From contig NZ_KB899255.1 of the NCBI RefSeq assembly GCF_000378105.1, forward strand, positions 1-64,000: DNA of 64,000 nt, read 5' to 3'. Positions 18,000-26,548 of this stretch are shown here, piece by piece. The notes below the pieces were generated by a model. It saw nothing but the letters and a program-made list of their open reading frames with translations, was not told where the DNA came from and did no database searches. The DNA is from Rubritalea marina DSM 17716 (GTDB lineage: Bacteria; Verrucomicrobiota; Verrucomicrobiia; Verrucomicrobiales; Akkermansiaceae). How positions within the stretch are numbered: the first letter of the stretch is position 1; each line of letters opens with the position of its first letter. The position numbers and the translations under genes were made by a program.

Positions 18000-18587
18000 T
18001 TAGCTAAGTGCTTTGGTGACGATGCTCTTGGCGGCGTCTGAGAGGTCGAGATTGAATGCCGCTGTGTGACCTGCTTCGCTCATTTTCCCCCAGGTTTTCT
18101 GGACGATTTTGATCATTTTGTCTTCTTCGGTGTCGGCAATGAGGTCATCGAACTGCGCCTCCATGAAGGTGAGGCAAAGTGCGTCTTCGAGGCATTGGCA
18201 TTCTGCGTCTTTGCGGAGGTTTTTTTTGAGGTTGAGTTCGCCGACGCGATCGATGGTGGCTTGGTCGTAGCCGACTTCAGCGAGGATTTCGGCGGCGCGC
18301 TTGGCGTGGAAGAATTTCAGGTCGCTACGCCACTTGAGGTAGCCTGGTCGGTCCATCGGGTAGTCGCTACGTGGGCTTTCCCAGCGGCAGATGTGTTGGC
18401 TGCGGGCTGCGAGTAAGAGAGCGGATGAGGCGTTTGGCTGGAGCTTGAGCACCCAATCGTAGTGGCGCTTGGAGAACCAAAGTTCGCGTGGATGCGATTC
18501 GCCGGCGTGTTCCCACTGACGTGGGTCGGCAGCATTGGCGTCGTCGATAGCGTCGATGGCTTGGTCAAAAAGTGCGTCCTCAGTCAT
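18000..18587 (-). CDS. DUF4202 family protein
   Basis: The 195-residue soluble protein carries the DUF4202 hallmark AARSQHICRWESPRSDYPMDRPGYLKWRSDLKFFHA in its first half and CLEDALCLTFMEAQFDDLI later. The conserved His, Arg, Trp and Glu residues suggest an HD-like helical enzyme, but no biochemical role is known to me. The gene sits 20 bases upstream of the secreted SnoaL-like gene on the same strand and may be cotranscribed with it. Confidence 0.8.
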   Translation of the reverse strand: MTEDALFDQAIDAIDDANAADPRQWEHAGESHPRELWFSKRHYDWVLKLQPNASSALLLAARSQHICRWESPRSDYPMDRPGYLKWRSDLKFFHAKRAAEILAEVGYDQATIDRVGELNLKKNLRKDAECQCLEDALCLTFMEAQFDDLIADTEEDKMIKIVQKTWGKMSEAGHTAAFNLDLSDAAKSIVTKALS

Positions 18588-18673
18588 AGATTTGGACTAT
18601 AGAGCTTCATCGTATTTGCTCAATAGCAATTGCCATAGAATCCTAGAGTGGCTATGGGTAGGCGGAAATTGGC

Positions 18674-19351
18674 ATGATTGATGAGCTGGAAATTGTCTAT
18701 GAAGACGCGCATTTGCTGGTAGTGAATAAACCGAGTGGGTTGACTTCGGTGCCGGGTAAGGGGGTGCATGCTAAGGACTCGTTGACGACGCGGGTGCTGC
18801 AGCGCTACCCGATGGCGCCGATGTATCCTGCGGTGCATCGTTTGGATATGGATACCTCAGGTCTGATGTTATTTGCGCTGCATGCCGAGGCGCTCAAAGG
18901 GGCTTCTAAGTTGTTTGAACAACGTCGCGTGCACAAGCGTTACATTGCGGTGCTGGATGGTCGACTGGTGGCCGATGGGGGGACGATTGAGCTGCCCTTT
19001 AGGCTCGATCCAGATGATCGCCCTAGGCAGATCTATGACACCGAGCATGGCAAGATGGGGACGAGCCACTGGCGGGTCTTGGAGCGAGATGTGGTGGTGG
19101 ATGCTGCCTTGCTCGGCAAGGATGAGGATGGGATTGGCACTCGCGTGGAGTTTGAGCCTGTGACCGGGAGGACCCATCAGCTGCGCTTGCACGCTTCGCA
19201 TGCGCTCGGCTTGGGCGCGCCGATTGTGGGTGATTGCCTTTATGGCACTGGTCAGCGGCATGGCGAGTTGCGTCTGCATGCGAGCCATTTGAGCTTCGAG
19301 CATCCGATTCACGGCGAGCCCATGGAGTGGCATTCCGCGCCTAGCTGGTAG
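18674..19351 (+). CDS. RluA-family RNA pseudouridine synthase
   Basis: The 225-residue protein isomerises a uridine in rRNA or tRNA. It has VNKPSGLTSVPGKG near residue 17, the catalytic-Asp motif HRLDMDTSGLMLFA (about residue 55) and GRTHQLRLHASHALGLGAPIVGDCLYG near the C-terminus. There is no S4 domain, which fits the short RluA/TruC type. The target uridine cannot be predicted. It is convergent with the glycosidase gene, leaving only 9 bases between the stop codons. Confidence 0.92.
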   Translation: MIDELEIVYEDAHLLVVNKPSGLTSVPGKGVHAKDSLTTRVLQRYPMAPMYPAVHRLDMDTSGLMLFALHAEALKGASKLFEQRRVHKRYIAVLDGRLVADGGTIELPFRLDPDDRPRQIYDTEHGKMGTSHWRVLERDVVVDAALLGKDEDGIGTRVEFEPVTGRTHQLRLHASHALGLGAPIVGDCLYGTGQRHGELRLHASHLSFEHPIHGEPMEWHSAPSW

Positions 19352-19360
19352 AACTTGCTG

Positions 19361-20923
19361 TTATTCGAGCTCGGCTGTGAGCTTTTGCAGGCTGGGTGCC
19401 TGGGCGGCGAGTGTGCCATCGACGTAGAGGAAGAGTCCTTTGCCTTTGCCATACGTTTCGCCGCTGGCATCCCAGGTGATGGTGAGAAGTTTCCCCTTGT
19501 ACGGCAGCTTGTTGATGCTGAAGTACGACCATTGAGTCTCGGGTAGGAGTGGCTGGATTGTGAAGCTGTTGTCGAGACTCGGGCGGAGTCCAATGAGCCC
19601 AGTGATGAGGAGGTCATTGTAGGTGGAATGGTTGTAGTCTTTGCCGCGCTCTTTGCCACCTTTTTGAGCGCTCCATGTGCCATTTTTCCATTGTTTGAGG
19701 CGTGTGCGGGAGATCCAATCACCATTGAATGGATGGAGGTTTTCATCGATCCAGGGCACGACTTTGCCATCCTCGCGGGTGCGCGTGTGTGACTTGGTGT
19801 AGATGTCGAGCAGGGTGTAGTAATCGGCCCGGTTGACGGCGTTCTGTTGGTAGTTGTTGAGCAGGTTCGCCATGCCGGTGAGGGTGATGGAGGTGGCGAA
19901 GGGCCAGGAGGGGCCATTCCACTGGCATTCGTGGCCATGGTAGGAGAGTGAGAATTGTGGGTGGCGTTGCTCGGCGGAGGTCGGGCCAAAGGGGGCGAAG
20001 AAGCCCTCGGGGTCCATCACTTGTTTCCACGCTGCGGAGAACTCGGGTTTGTCTTCTGGGATGTTGAAGTACCATGGTGTGAGGCCGTGAAGCTCGCGCA
20101 CATTCACGAGCTGTTGCTCGCCCTGGCGCAGGACTTTAAAGAACTGAGCCTCGGGGTCCCAGAGCTGTTCTAACATCGATTGTTTGATGGTCTTTGCTTT
20201 GCCGCGGAATCCCTTGGCGAGCTCCACCTCACCGGCCATGTCGGCGATCTCTGCGATCGCCATCGCATCACCGATCATGTAGGAATTGATGGTGGGGCGG
20301 TAGCCATCGCCGCCGATCGCGCATTCCATGCCGTCGCGGTCGGCACGTTGGAAGAACAAGGGGCCATGCTTGCGGTGGCTGCGCTCCCAGGCGGCGTAGT
20401 TTTGCTGCAGATCGGGCAGTAGCTCCTTGAGTAGAGCGGGGTTCGGGTGCACCATGTGCTGCTGCAGGATTGAGTCGGCGATCCAGAAGCTATAGCTGCG
20501 CGGCGAGCCGCCCTTGCGTAGCCAGAAAATCGAATAGTCGTCTAGGTACTGGGGATTGCGCAGCCAGCGGCCTTCGCGGTACAGGTGGGCGCCGGGGCAG
20601 CTGATGGTGTTGTGCTTTCCAGCCCAGCTGACATCGGGCAAGAACTCGGTGATGACATAGCCATCGGGCGTCTGCCGCACATGCTTGCGGTAGGTCCACC
20701 AGCGGAAGTAGTAGGTCTTTTCAAAGGCTTTATCGGAGCACTCGAAAAGCGGGATATTCTTTTCCAGAAAGTCGTAGGCCTGCGCATTGGGGATGTGCGC
20801 GTAGAGTTCTTCGTCGTCGGCATTGAAGCCCTCCACGTAGCTCTTGAGCAATGCGGGATCGGGGCTGGCACTTAGGTAGTTTGTGAGCGCGGCGGCGAGG
20901 AAAAAGCGATAGATACATTTCAT
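19361..20923 (-). CDS. exported (alpha/alpha)6 glycoside hydrolase, MGH1/GH63-like
   Basis: The 520-residue protein starts with a signal peptide (FFLAAALTNYLSAS). The body is helix-rich with TYYFRWWTYRKHV, GRWLRNPQYLDDYSIFWLRKG, RADRDGMECAIGG and HECQWNGPSWPFATSITLTGMANLL, the pattern of the six-hairpin toroid of mannosylglycerate hydrolase-like and GH63/GH37 enzymes. A short beta domain ends the protein. It probably trims alpha-linked sugars from external glycans. The acid and base residues were not assigned. A sulfatase gene lies 4 kb away. Confidence 0.7.
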   Translation of the reverse strand: MKCIYRFFLAAALTNYLSASPDPALLKSYVEGFNADDEELYAHIPNAQAYDFLEKNIPLFECSDKAFEKTYYFRWWTYRKHVRQTPDGYVITEFLPDVSWAGKHNTISCPGAHLYREGRWLRNPQYLDDYSIFWLRKGGSPRSYSFWIADSILQQHMVHPNPALLKELLPDLQQNYAAWERSHRKHGPLFFQRADRDGMECAIGGDGYRPTINSYMIGDAMAIAEIADMAGEVELAKGFRGKAKTIKQSMLEQLWDPEAQFFKVLRQGEQQLVNVRELHGLTPWYFNIPEDKPEFSAAWKQVMDPEGFFAPFGPTSAEQRHPQFSLSYHGHECQWNGPSWPFATSITLTGMANLLNNYQQNAVNRADYYTLLDIYTKSHTRTREDGKVVPWIDENLHPFNGDWISRTRLKQWKNGTWSAQKGGKERGKDYNHSTYNDLLITGLIGLRPSLDNSFTIQPLLPETQWSYFSINKLPYKGKLLTITWDASGETYGKGKGLFLYVDGTLAAQAPSLQKLTAELE

Positions 20924-21005
20924 CTAGATGTCGTTCTACGCAAGCGTTCGAGATGAACTTTCTGTATCCTCAATTTTATAAGTAGCGGGTCAGTCCATCG
21001 ACGGT

Positions 21006-21410
21006 TTATGGCTCAGCGACGAACTCCAAGTCTGGGCTGTCTGGGTGGTGCCTTAAGGTGATGGTTTGGAAAGTCTCTCCAGAGTCGCGGTAGATGAAGT
21101 CAACGCTCACGGTTTTTTCATCCACCCACTCGGCTTTGGCATTGAATTGCTTTTCCTCGAATGCTTGCTGGTATGACGCTTCATGGCCATCGACTTTGAG
21201 CGTGATGTAGCATTGGTTTTTCCCTAGATGCCTTGGTTCCCATACGTCAATTAGACATGTTCTGTTCGATTCTTGGATCTCAGCTTGAGTATCATAGGGA
21301 AAGATCCAGAATCTTGTGATTCCAGATGAAAATCTCGAGCAAGTCCACACCCCGAGAATCGCGATACCGAGGATGTACCATTTTAGGTGTTTCTTCATGT
21401 GACTGGACAT
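21006..21410 (-). CDS. small membrane-anchored unknown
   Basis: This 134-residue protein has a basic N-terminus and one hydrophobic segment (WYILGIAILGVWTC, about residues 11-24), then a small beta-rich domain rich in charged residues. The Cys at the end of the hydrophobic stretch might be a lipobox, but the fit is poor. It starts 8 bases after the M42 peptidase stop and is probably read from the same transcript. An alternative ATG lies 12 bases in. Function unknown. Confidence 0.6.
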   Translation of the reverse strand: MSSHMKKHLKWYILGIAILGVWTCSRFSSGITRFWIFPYDTQAEIQESNRTCLIDVWEPRHLGKNQCYITLKVDGHEASYQQAFEEKQFNAKAEWVDEKTVSVDFIYRDSGETFQTITLRHHPDSPDLEFVAEP

Positions 21411-21418
21411 CAGAAAGC

Positions 21419-22498
21419 TTACAAATACTTCGTCAGCCCATCCACAGTCTCTTGATCTAGAGCCTTCACTAATGCGGTGCTGAGCTGGACCATGGCGAGG
21501 TAGTCGTTGAGGTTGATCATGGCATTGTGGGAGTGGATGTAGCGGGCGGGGGTGCCGAGCACGACACTGGGAATGCCTAGGTTTTCTTTGTGGATGTTGC
21601 CGGCGTCGGTGCCGCCGCTGTCGCGCACGGTGATCTGGTAAGGGATTTGGTTTTCCTGGGCCACGCGTTCGACGAGGGCGACGAGGCGCGGGTTCATCAG
21701 GGCGGTCGGGTCCTGGATGCGGATCTGCACGCCTGCACCGAGGGCGCCTTGGCTTTCGGCGGGGTTGAACCCGGGTGAGTCGTCTGCGGGTGGGCCTTCG
21801 AGGATGATGGCGACATCTGGCTGCACCTTGCGCGCGGCGACGCTGGCGCCACGGAGACCCACTTCTTCTTGCACGGTGCCCACTCCGGTGAGTTGGTTGG
21901 GAAGTGCCGTCTGAGCGAGTTCTTGAAGGCTTTGGATGACGCAGGCCATGCCGACGCGGTTGTCGAAGGCCTTGGCGAGGTAGTGGTCGGGCTTGCCAAG
22001 GGCGCTGAAGGGGACGGCAGGGGCGATCGGGTCGCCGAGGCTGATGCCGAAGTTCTGGATCGTATCGGCTTGGCTGCTGGCGCCGATGTCGATGAAGAGG
22101 TGCGCGATGTCGAGCACCTTGCTGCGTTCGGCTGGGCTTAGGTGGTGTGGTGAGACGCTAGAGATGACACCGAGCACCTTGTTGCCACTCTGGGTTTTCA
22201 CCTCGACCCGTTGGCTGAGTAGGGTGTGCGTCCACCAGCCTCCTACAGCTACGATCTTGAGAAAGCCGCCAGGGGTGATGTGTTTGACGCGGAAGCCGAC
22301 TTCATCCATGTGGCCCGCGAGCATGATGCTTGGTCCATCACTACCGGTTTCGCAGTAGACGCCTCCCATCTTATCGGCACTGAGTTCGCCTATGCCTGTG
22401 AGTTCATTTACGAAGATTTCACGCACTTCTTCTTCGTAGCCAGAAACGGCGTGTGCTTCGGTCAATTCTTGCAACAGACTTTGTGCCTTTTTTTTCAT
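21419..22498 (-). CDS. M42-family metallo-aminopeptidase
   Basis: The 359-residue protein matches the M42 (FrvX/CelM/TET) family of cobalt or zinc aminopeptidases. Visible metal and catalytic residues are the His and Asp of MLAGHMDEVGF, the Asp of KAFDNRVGM, the Glu pair of TVQEEVGLRGA, the acidic site in ILEGPPADDSPG and the His in SGGTDAGNIH. The enzyme probably forms a cytosolic dodecamer that degrades short peptides. It is divergent from the DAHP synthase gene. Confidence 0.92.
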   Translation of the reverse strand: MKKKAQSLLQELTEAHAVSGYEEEVREIFVNELTGIGELSADKMGGVYCETGSDGPSIMLAGHMDEVGFRVKHITPGGFLKIVAVGGWWTHTLLSQRVEVKTQSGNKVLGVISSVSPHHLSPAERSKVLDIAHLFIDIGASSQADTIQNFGISLGDPIAPAVPFSALGKPDHYLAKAFDNRVGMACVIQSLQELAQTALPNQLTGVGTVQEEVGLRGASVAARKVQPDVAIILEGPPADDSPGFNPAESQGALGAGVQIRIQDPTALMNPRLVALVERVAQENQIPYQITVRDSGGTDAGNIHKENLGIPSVVLGTPARYIHSHNAMINLNDYLAMVQLSTALVKALDQETVDGLTKYL

Positions 22499-22565
22499 AG
22501 AAAAAAGCTTACCTCGGAGCGCCGATCAGTGTAAACCCCCGAAGCAACGAAGCGATCAATTCATC

Positions 22566-23606
22566 ATGCAACAGACTAAGGACATCCACATCACTAAAAA
22601 CACGCCTTTGCCATCACCTCAAAGCCTGATCGAGGAGATCAAGCCCAGCGAGGAGCAAAGCAATTTTATCGCGGAATCGCGTCAGGTGATTCAGGACATC
22701 CTCCAAGGCAAGGACTCACGCTTTCTCTTGATCGTCGGACCATGTTCGATCCACGACACGAAGGCGGGCCTCGAGTACGCGCAGAAGCTGGCGAAGCTTG
22801 CTGAAGAAGTGAAAGACAAGGTCTACATTGTGATGCGTGTGTACTTTGAAAAGCCACGTACGACGGTCGGCTGGAAGGGCCTGATCATGGATCCACACCT
22901 CGATGGTTCCGATGACATCGTTGCGGGACTGAGCCTTGCGCGTCAGTTCCTCCGTGAAGTGGTCGACTTGCAATTGCCTACAGCGACTGAGCTTCTCGAT
23001 CCAATCACCCCGCAATACATTGCTGATCTCATTTCTTGGTCCGCCATTGGTGCGCGCACGACTGAGTCACAGACTCACCGCCAGATGGCTTCAGGTCTCT
23101 CCATGCCACTTGGTTTCAAGAACAGCACGGCGGGCGATCTCGTGGCGGCGGTCAATGCCATCAAGGCAGCAGTCCAGCCTCAGACATTTCTCGGCGTCTC
23201 ACCAGAAGGCGTGGCCTCCGTGGTCACCACTTCCGGCAATCCAGACTGCCATATCATCCTCCGCGGCGGCGAAAGCGGCCCGAACCACACCGCGCCATTC
23301 GTGGCGGAGGCGATGGAAAAGCTGGAGAAATCGGGTGTTAGCAATGCCATCATGATCGATGCCTCACACGCCAACTGTGGCAAGAAGCAGGAGCGTATGC
23401 CAGGCGTTTACCGTGAGATTCTCGCTCAGCGAGCTGCGGGTAATGCACGCGTCGTTGGTGCGATGCTAGAGTCTCACCTTGTTGAAGGGAACCAATCGTT
23501 CCCCCAGCCGCTGGAGAATCTCACCTATGGCAAGTCGATCACCGATCAGTGCATCAATTGGGCCACCACTGAAGAATTGGTGAGAGAGACAGTCGCGGCG
23601 CTGTAG
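22566..23606 (+). CDS. aroG: 3-deoxy-7-phosphoheptulonate (DAHP) synthase, type I
   Basis: This first enzyme of the shikimate pathway condenses phosphoenolpyruvate with erythrose-4-phosphate. The 346-residue sequence has GPCSIHDTKAGLEYAQ, RTTVGWKGLIMDPHLDGSDDI, ILRGGESGPNH and DASHANCGKKQERMP, as in AroF/G/H of E. coli. Which aromatic amino acid inhibits it cannot be read with confidence. The gene has its own promoter region shared divergently with the M42 peptidase gene. Confidence 0.95.
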   Translation: MQQTKDIHITKNTPLPSPQSLIEEIKPSEEQSNFIAESRQVIQDILQGKDSRFLLIVGPCSIHDTKAGLEYAQKLAKLAEEVKDKVYIVMRVYFEKPRTTVGWKGLIMDPHLDGSDDIVAGLSLARQFLREVVDLQLPTATELLDPITPQYIADLISWSAIGARTTESQTHRQMASGLSMPLGFKNSTAGDLVAAVNAIKAAVQPQTFLGVSPEGVASVVTTSGNPDCHIILRGGESGPNHTAPFVAEAMEKLEKSGVSNAIMIDASHANCGKKQERMPGVYREILAQRAAGNARVVGAMLESHLVEGNQSFPQPLENLTYGKSITDQCINWATTEELVRETVAAL

Positions 23607-23897
23607 TCGCCTAGCTTCTATTCAACCTCGCCACAGCATGGCAGGCTGAGGCGGCTACGTGTTTTTCTTAGCGTTCCGAAACATCCTGTAACTTGGCGTA
23701 TTCTAGTTCTCACACGCAACGCTTAGCTCTATCCCTGAACCGCTGGCCGGCCCCAACCTTCGCTAGAGCTACGACGGACACGGTCGGAGAACCAGCCCTG
23801 CCTAGTACAGATATCTAGACAGACTAAAATAGATTTACGAAGTGCCGTTGCGGCGGGGCATCGAAATTCGAAGCACCATCAATTTGCTTGCTGCTGA
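23607..23897. other. gene-free stretch with repeat copy
   Basis: No coding region is seen between the DAHP synthase stop and the stop of the convergent membrane-protein gene. It contains one copy of a 31-base direct repeat (23803-23833), preceded by a GC-rich segment around 23741-23802. No clear terminator for the synthase gene was found. Confidence 0.5.
23803..23833 (+). repeat. 31-base direct repeat, copy 1
   Basis: The string tagtacagatatctagacag continues with actaaaataga and recurs exactly at 24453-24483 in the same orientation, 650 bases away. The two copies bracket the membrane-protein gene at 23898-24407. A short relative (agacagacta) occurs near position 390. Confidence 0.85.
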
Positions 23898-24407
23898 CTA
23901 GCTGCGTGTGAGCTTCTGTGACCAGGCTCGAGCACTTAGAATGCTGACAACGCCACAGCCGAAGGAAAGTGTGGGCAGAATGAGCATGTCCTTAGTGTAG
24001 TGACTCTGTTGGAATACGCGTGCAGTGGTCGCCTCCATCCCTGCGCCTGCGAGGTGTTCTTCGATAGTGATTAATAGATAGAAACCATGGATCATGTCAG
24101 GCAGTGCACTTAAGGCGAAATAGATGCCGAGAGCGATAAAGGCTGTGGAGTAGAGCTGTGTATCGGTTACTCCTGAAAGGTTAATTTCTTGATCGTTGCC
24201 CTTACTGGTAAATTTGGCGATTTTGGGTGCTAAACACCACAAGAGCACACCAAAGAAGACGCGCAGTAAGGCGGTGTAGAGTACCATGCCATTCCCTAAA
24301 TCCGCGCTCATTGCGAAAAATTGACTGACGAGTGATAAGGAGCCGAATACCGCCCAAAAGAGAGCGAAGATTCGGATTAGAATTTGAGCAATGCTAGAAA
24401 TTGGCAT
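23898..24407 (-). CDS. multi-pass membrane protein of unknown function
   Basis: About 169 residues with four hydrophobic segments (roughly residues 7-27, 47-68, 88-110 and 140-160). The arrangement suggests a small DUF2975-like or unclassified four-helix protein. The ATG at 24407 is preferred over a GTG two codons upstream. The gene is bracketed by the 31-base direct repeats, so it may have been moved or duplicated as a unit. Confidence 0.6.
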   Translation of the reverse strand: MPISSIAQILIRIFALFWAVFGSLSLVSQFFAMSADLGNGMVLYTALLRVFFGVLLWCLAPKIAKFTSKGNDQEINLSGVTDTQLYSTAFIALGIYFALSALPDMIHGFYLLITIEEHLAGAGMEATTARVFQQSHYTKDMLILPTLSFGCGVVSILSARAWSQKLTRS

Positions 24408-24452
24408 GCACACAACCTAACAATCAAATGTTAGGAAGGAAGCTAAATCGGA

Positions 24453-24483
24453 TAGTACAGATATCTAGACAGACTAAAATAGA
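24453..24483 (+). repeat. 31-base direct repeat, copy 2
   Basis: This is an exact second copy of the 23803-23833 repeat. It lies upstream of the membrane-protein gene and before a decayed region containing a long hairpin and a gene remnant. Confidence 0.85.
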
Positions 24484-24584
24484 GAGAGTCTAGTATCCAT
24501 AGGAGTTAGAGCGCATGGGCTTGGGATAGCGTGGTTTTACTATCAGATTCAGCTAAAATAGTTTATGGCTATAGTCTAGCTACT

Positions 24585-24644
24585 GTTTCTAACATTTTCC
24601 AAGTTCGACTACCTAGTGGTAGTGGAGTTCTTAGTGTTAGAAAC
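24585..24644. repeat. 60-base imperfect inverted repeat
   Basis: The outer arms gtttctaaca and tgttagaaac are perfect 10-bp complements, and the centre actacc-tagt-ggtagt is also perfect. The sequence between arm and centre pairs only partly. It lies 22 bases before the remnant of a DUF1254-type gene. It could be a small MITE-like element or the old leader of that gene. Confidence 0.6.
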
Positions 24645-24666
24645 GAAGCAACACGACGATTGATCG

Positions 24667-24902
24667 ATGACTAAACTATTTTCTCTTACTGCCGCAGCAG
24701 CCTGTATGGCCTCGCCATTGTTGATGTCTACTACGCGCCGAGCCTAGATCAGTTGCCAGAGGGCTACGAAGCAAACTGGGTCACCACCGAGAGCGCGACA
24801 AATGCCAGCGATTGGTTCTTCCTTTTCCGCCTCTACCGTCCAGCCAGCAAAGATTGGTTCAAGTCGTGGATGCTGAATGACGTCGAGAATATCTCGAAGT
24901 GA
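24667..24902 (+). pseudogene. remnant of a DUF1254/DUF1214-type exported protein
   Basis: The ATG at 24667 opens a good signal peptide (MTKLFSLTAAAACMASPLL) that hits a stop after 26 codons. In another frame, from about 24720 to the TGA at 24900-24902, the DNA encodes a C-terminus: YYAPSLDQLPEGYEANWV, then WFFLFRLYRPASKDWF. This lines up with the C-terminus of the intact DUF1254 protein at 48.6-50.1 kb (FSPEKPDGLADANWV, then WFVYFRAYSP). The middle of the gene, well over 350 codons, is missing. A large internal deletion that shifted the frame explains the pattern. Confidence 0.8.
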
Positions 24903-24912
24903 GCACGCTGGG

Positions 24913-26433
24913 CTACTCAAGCGCCTTTGGAGCCCATTCAGGGAAGCCCTTGGCGGTTTTTTGCTCTTTGGCTAGTTCCTGGAATGGATGAGGGATCGGG
25001 TCCGGGAGTGGGATGTTGTCATTCACAAGGTAGGGATCGAGGCTATCCCACCAGGTGTTGTATTGTTCGTGGAGTGAGGCGACGACCTCTGGGAATTGGC
25101 TAGCGAGATTGATAGATTCGCCTGGATCTTGGCTGATGTCGGTGAGGTGTTGGTGTACCTTGCCTTTGTGTTCGTACATGACGAGTCTCCATTTGTCAGA
25201 GCGTACGGAAGCGTGGCTGTATTTGTGGTCTTCGCGTGGTTGTGGGTGCCATTTGTCGTTCCAGCGGCCACGGTGGGTGAAGAGGGTGCGGGTGGGCCAC
25301 TCGGCATCGGCGGATTCTAGCAATGGCACGAGGGATCGGCCTGCGGGAGCGAGCTTTGACTCAGGCACCTCGGTGCCAGCGAGGTCACAGAATGTTTTGT
25401 AGAGGTCGATGTGGGCCGTGAGTGCGTGGATATCTTTGCCGGCAGGGAGGGTGCCTTTCCAGTACCAGAACGCGGGCACGTGGGTGCCGCCTTCCCAGGC
25501 GCTATTCTTGCGGCCGCGCATTCCGGCATTGAAGGGGGTGATGTCATTCTCTTGGCCCGCTACTTTGATTGGCGCCATGCTCATGCCATTGTCAGTCATG
25601 AAGATGACGATGGTGTCCTCGAGTGCCTTCCATTGCTCAAGTTTCTGCATCAGGGTGCCGACATTGTCATCGATGTTTTCGATCATGCCATACCTGGCAG
25701 CGGACTTGTCGTCCCAGCCCATGTCGAGAAAGCGTTGCTTGTCTTCTTCGCGGGCGATGTAGGGGCCGTGTGGCGCATTGAGTGAGATGTAGGCGAAGTA
25801 GGGGGCATCTGTTTGTTCCTGCTCATGGATCCAGGAGAGTGCTGCATCGAAGAAGAGGTCAGTGCAAAAGCCTTTGGTCTGCACCACCGTGTCATTGTGC
25901 AGCAGGACATTATCGAAGTATTCGTTCTCTTCATTTTCGAGGAAATCACCGTATTGTCCCTGCCCGATGCCGCCGGATCCGTGCATCAATACTTCGTGGA
26001 ATCCACGATTTTGAGGAAGGTATGCGGGCTCGTCACCGAGGTGCCATTTGCCAAAAAGGCCAGTTTGGTAGCCGGCTTGTTGGAGCGCTTGCGGGAAGGT
26101 GACGACTTCTGGGGAGAGGCGCTCGCGCAGCAGGATGGTGTGGGAGACGCCTACTTCTAGGGCGTGTCTTCCGGACATCATGGCAGCACGGGTGGGGGCG
26201 CAGGTGGGGCTCACTTGGTAGTCGGTGAAGCGGGTGGATTGCGCATAGAGATTGTCGATGTGTGGGGTCTTGAGGTGGGGGTTACCCATGCACGCGAGGT
26301 CTCCCATTCCTTGGTCATCGGTGAGGATGAAGATGATGTTGGGCTTGCTCCCTTTTAGAGGGGCGGCAGTGGTGAGTGGGGCGGCGAGGGCGCAGGCGGC
26401 GAGGGCTTGAGCGAGAGCGATCTTAAGTTTCAT
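24913..26433 (-). CDS. exported formylglycine-dependent sulfatase
   Basis: About 506 residues from the ATG at 26433; an upstream TTG would add 18 residues before the signal peptide. The signal peptide is followed by IIFILTDDQGMGD with the metal-binding Asp39/Asp40. The active-site motif is Cys78-Ala-Pro-Thr-Arg82 with downstream SGR; the Cys is normally converted to formylglycine. KWHLGD and the later TDNG motif complete the arylsulfatase-A fold. No sulfatase-maturating enzyme is encoded in the window. The enzyme probably removes sulfate from algal or host glycans. Confidence 0.93.
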   Translation of the reverse strand: MKLKIALAQALAACALAAPLTTAAPLKGSKPNIIFILTDDQGMGDLACMGNPHLKTPHIDNLYAQSTRFTDYQVSPTCAPTRAAMMSGRHALEVGVSHTILLRERLSPEVVTFPQALQQAGYQTGLFGKWHLGDEPAYLPQNRGFHEVLMHGSGGIGQGQYGDFLENEENEYFDNVLLHNDTVVQTKGFCTDLFFDAALSWIHEQEQTDAPYFAYISLNAPHGPYIAREEDKQRFLDMGWDDKSAARYGMIENIDDNVGTLMQKLEQWKALEDTIVIFMTDNGMSMAPIKVAGQENDITPFNAGMRGRKNSAWEGGTHVPAFWYWKGTLPAGKDIHALTAHIDLYKTFCDLAGTEVPESKLAPAGRSLVPLLESADAEWPTRTLFTHRGRWNDKWHPQPREDHKYSHASVRSDKWRLVMYEHKGKVHQHLTDISQDPGESINLASQFPEVVASLHEQYNTWWDSLDPYLVNDNIPLPDPIPHPFQELAKEQKTAKGFPEWAPKALE

Positions 26434-26490
26434 GCTAGTTGGTGGCGGTGTGCTTGTCACAGGTACGCAACGCGGTGTGCATTTCAATCA

Positions 26491-26520
26491 ACAAGGCGAG
26501 TGAAATCACACTCGCCTTGT
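26491..26520 (-). terminator. hairpin between the cytochrome and sulfatase genes
   Basis: A perfect 12-bp stem (acaaggcgagtg / cactcgccttgt) with a 6-base loop lies 29 bases downstream of the leftward cytochrome gene. The following T-run is poor, so it may be a partial terminator that lowers sulfatase expression from read-through. Confidence 0.6.
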
Positions 26521-26548
26521 GGATGATGCTATGGGCTGAAGCGATTCC

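Noticed and set aside
19309-19989. 226-codon minus-strand frame overlapping the end of the glycosidase gene
   Set aside because: A Pro/Ser/Thr-rich shadow in a second frame of the glycosidase; no independent evidence of coding.
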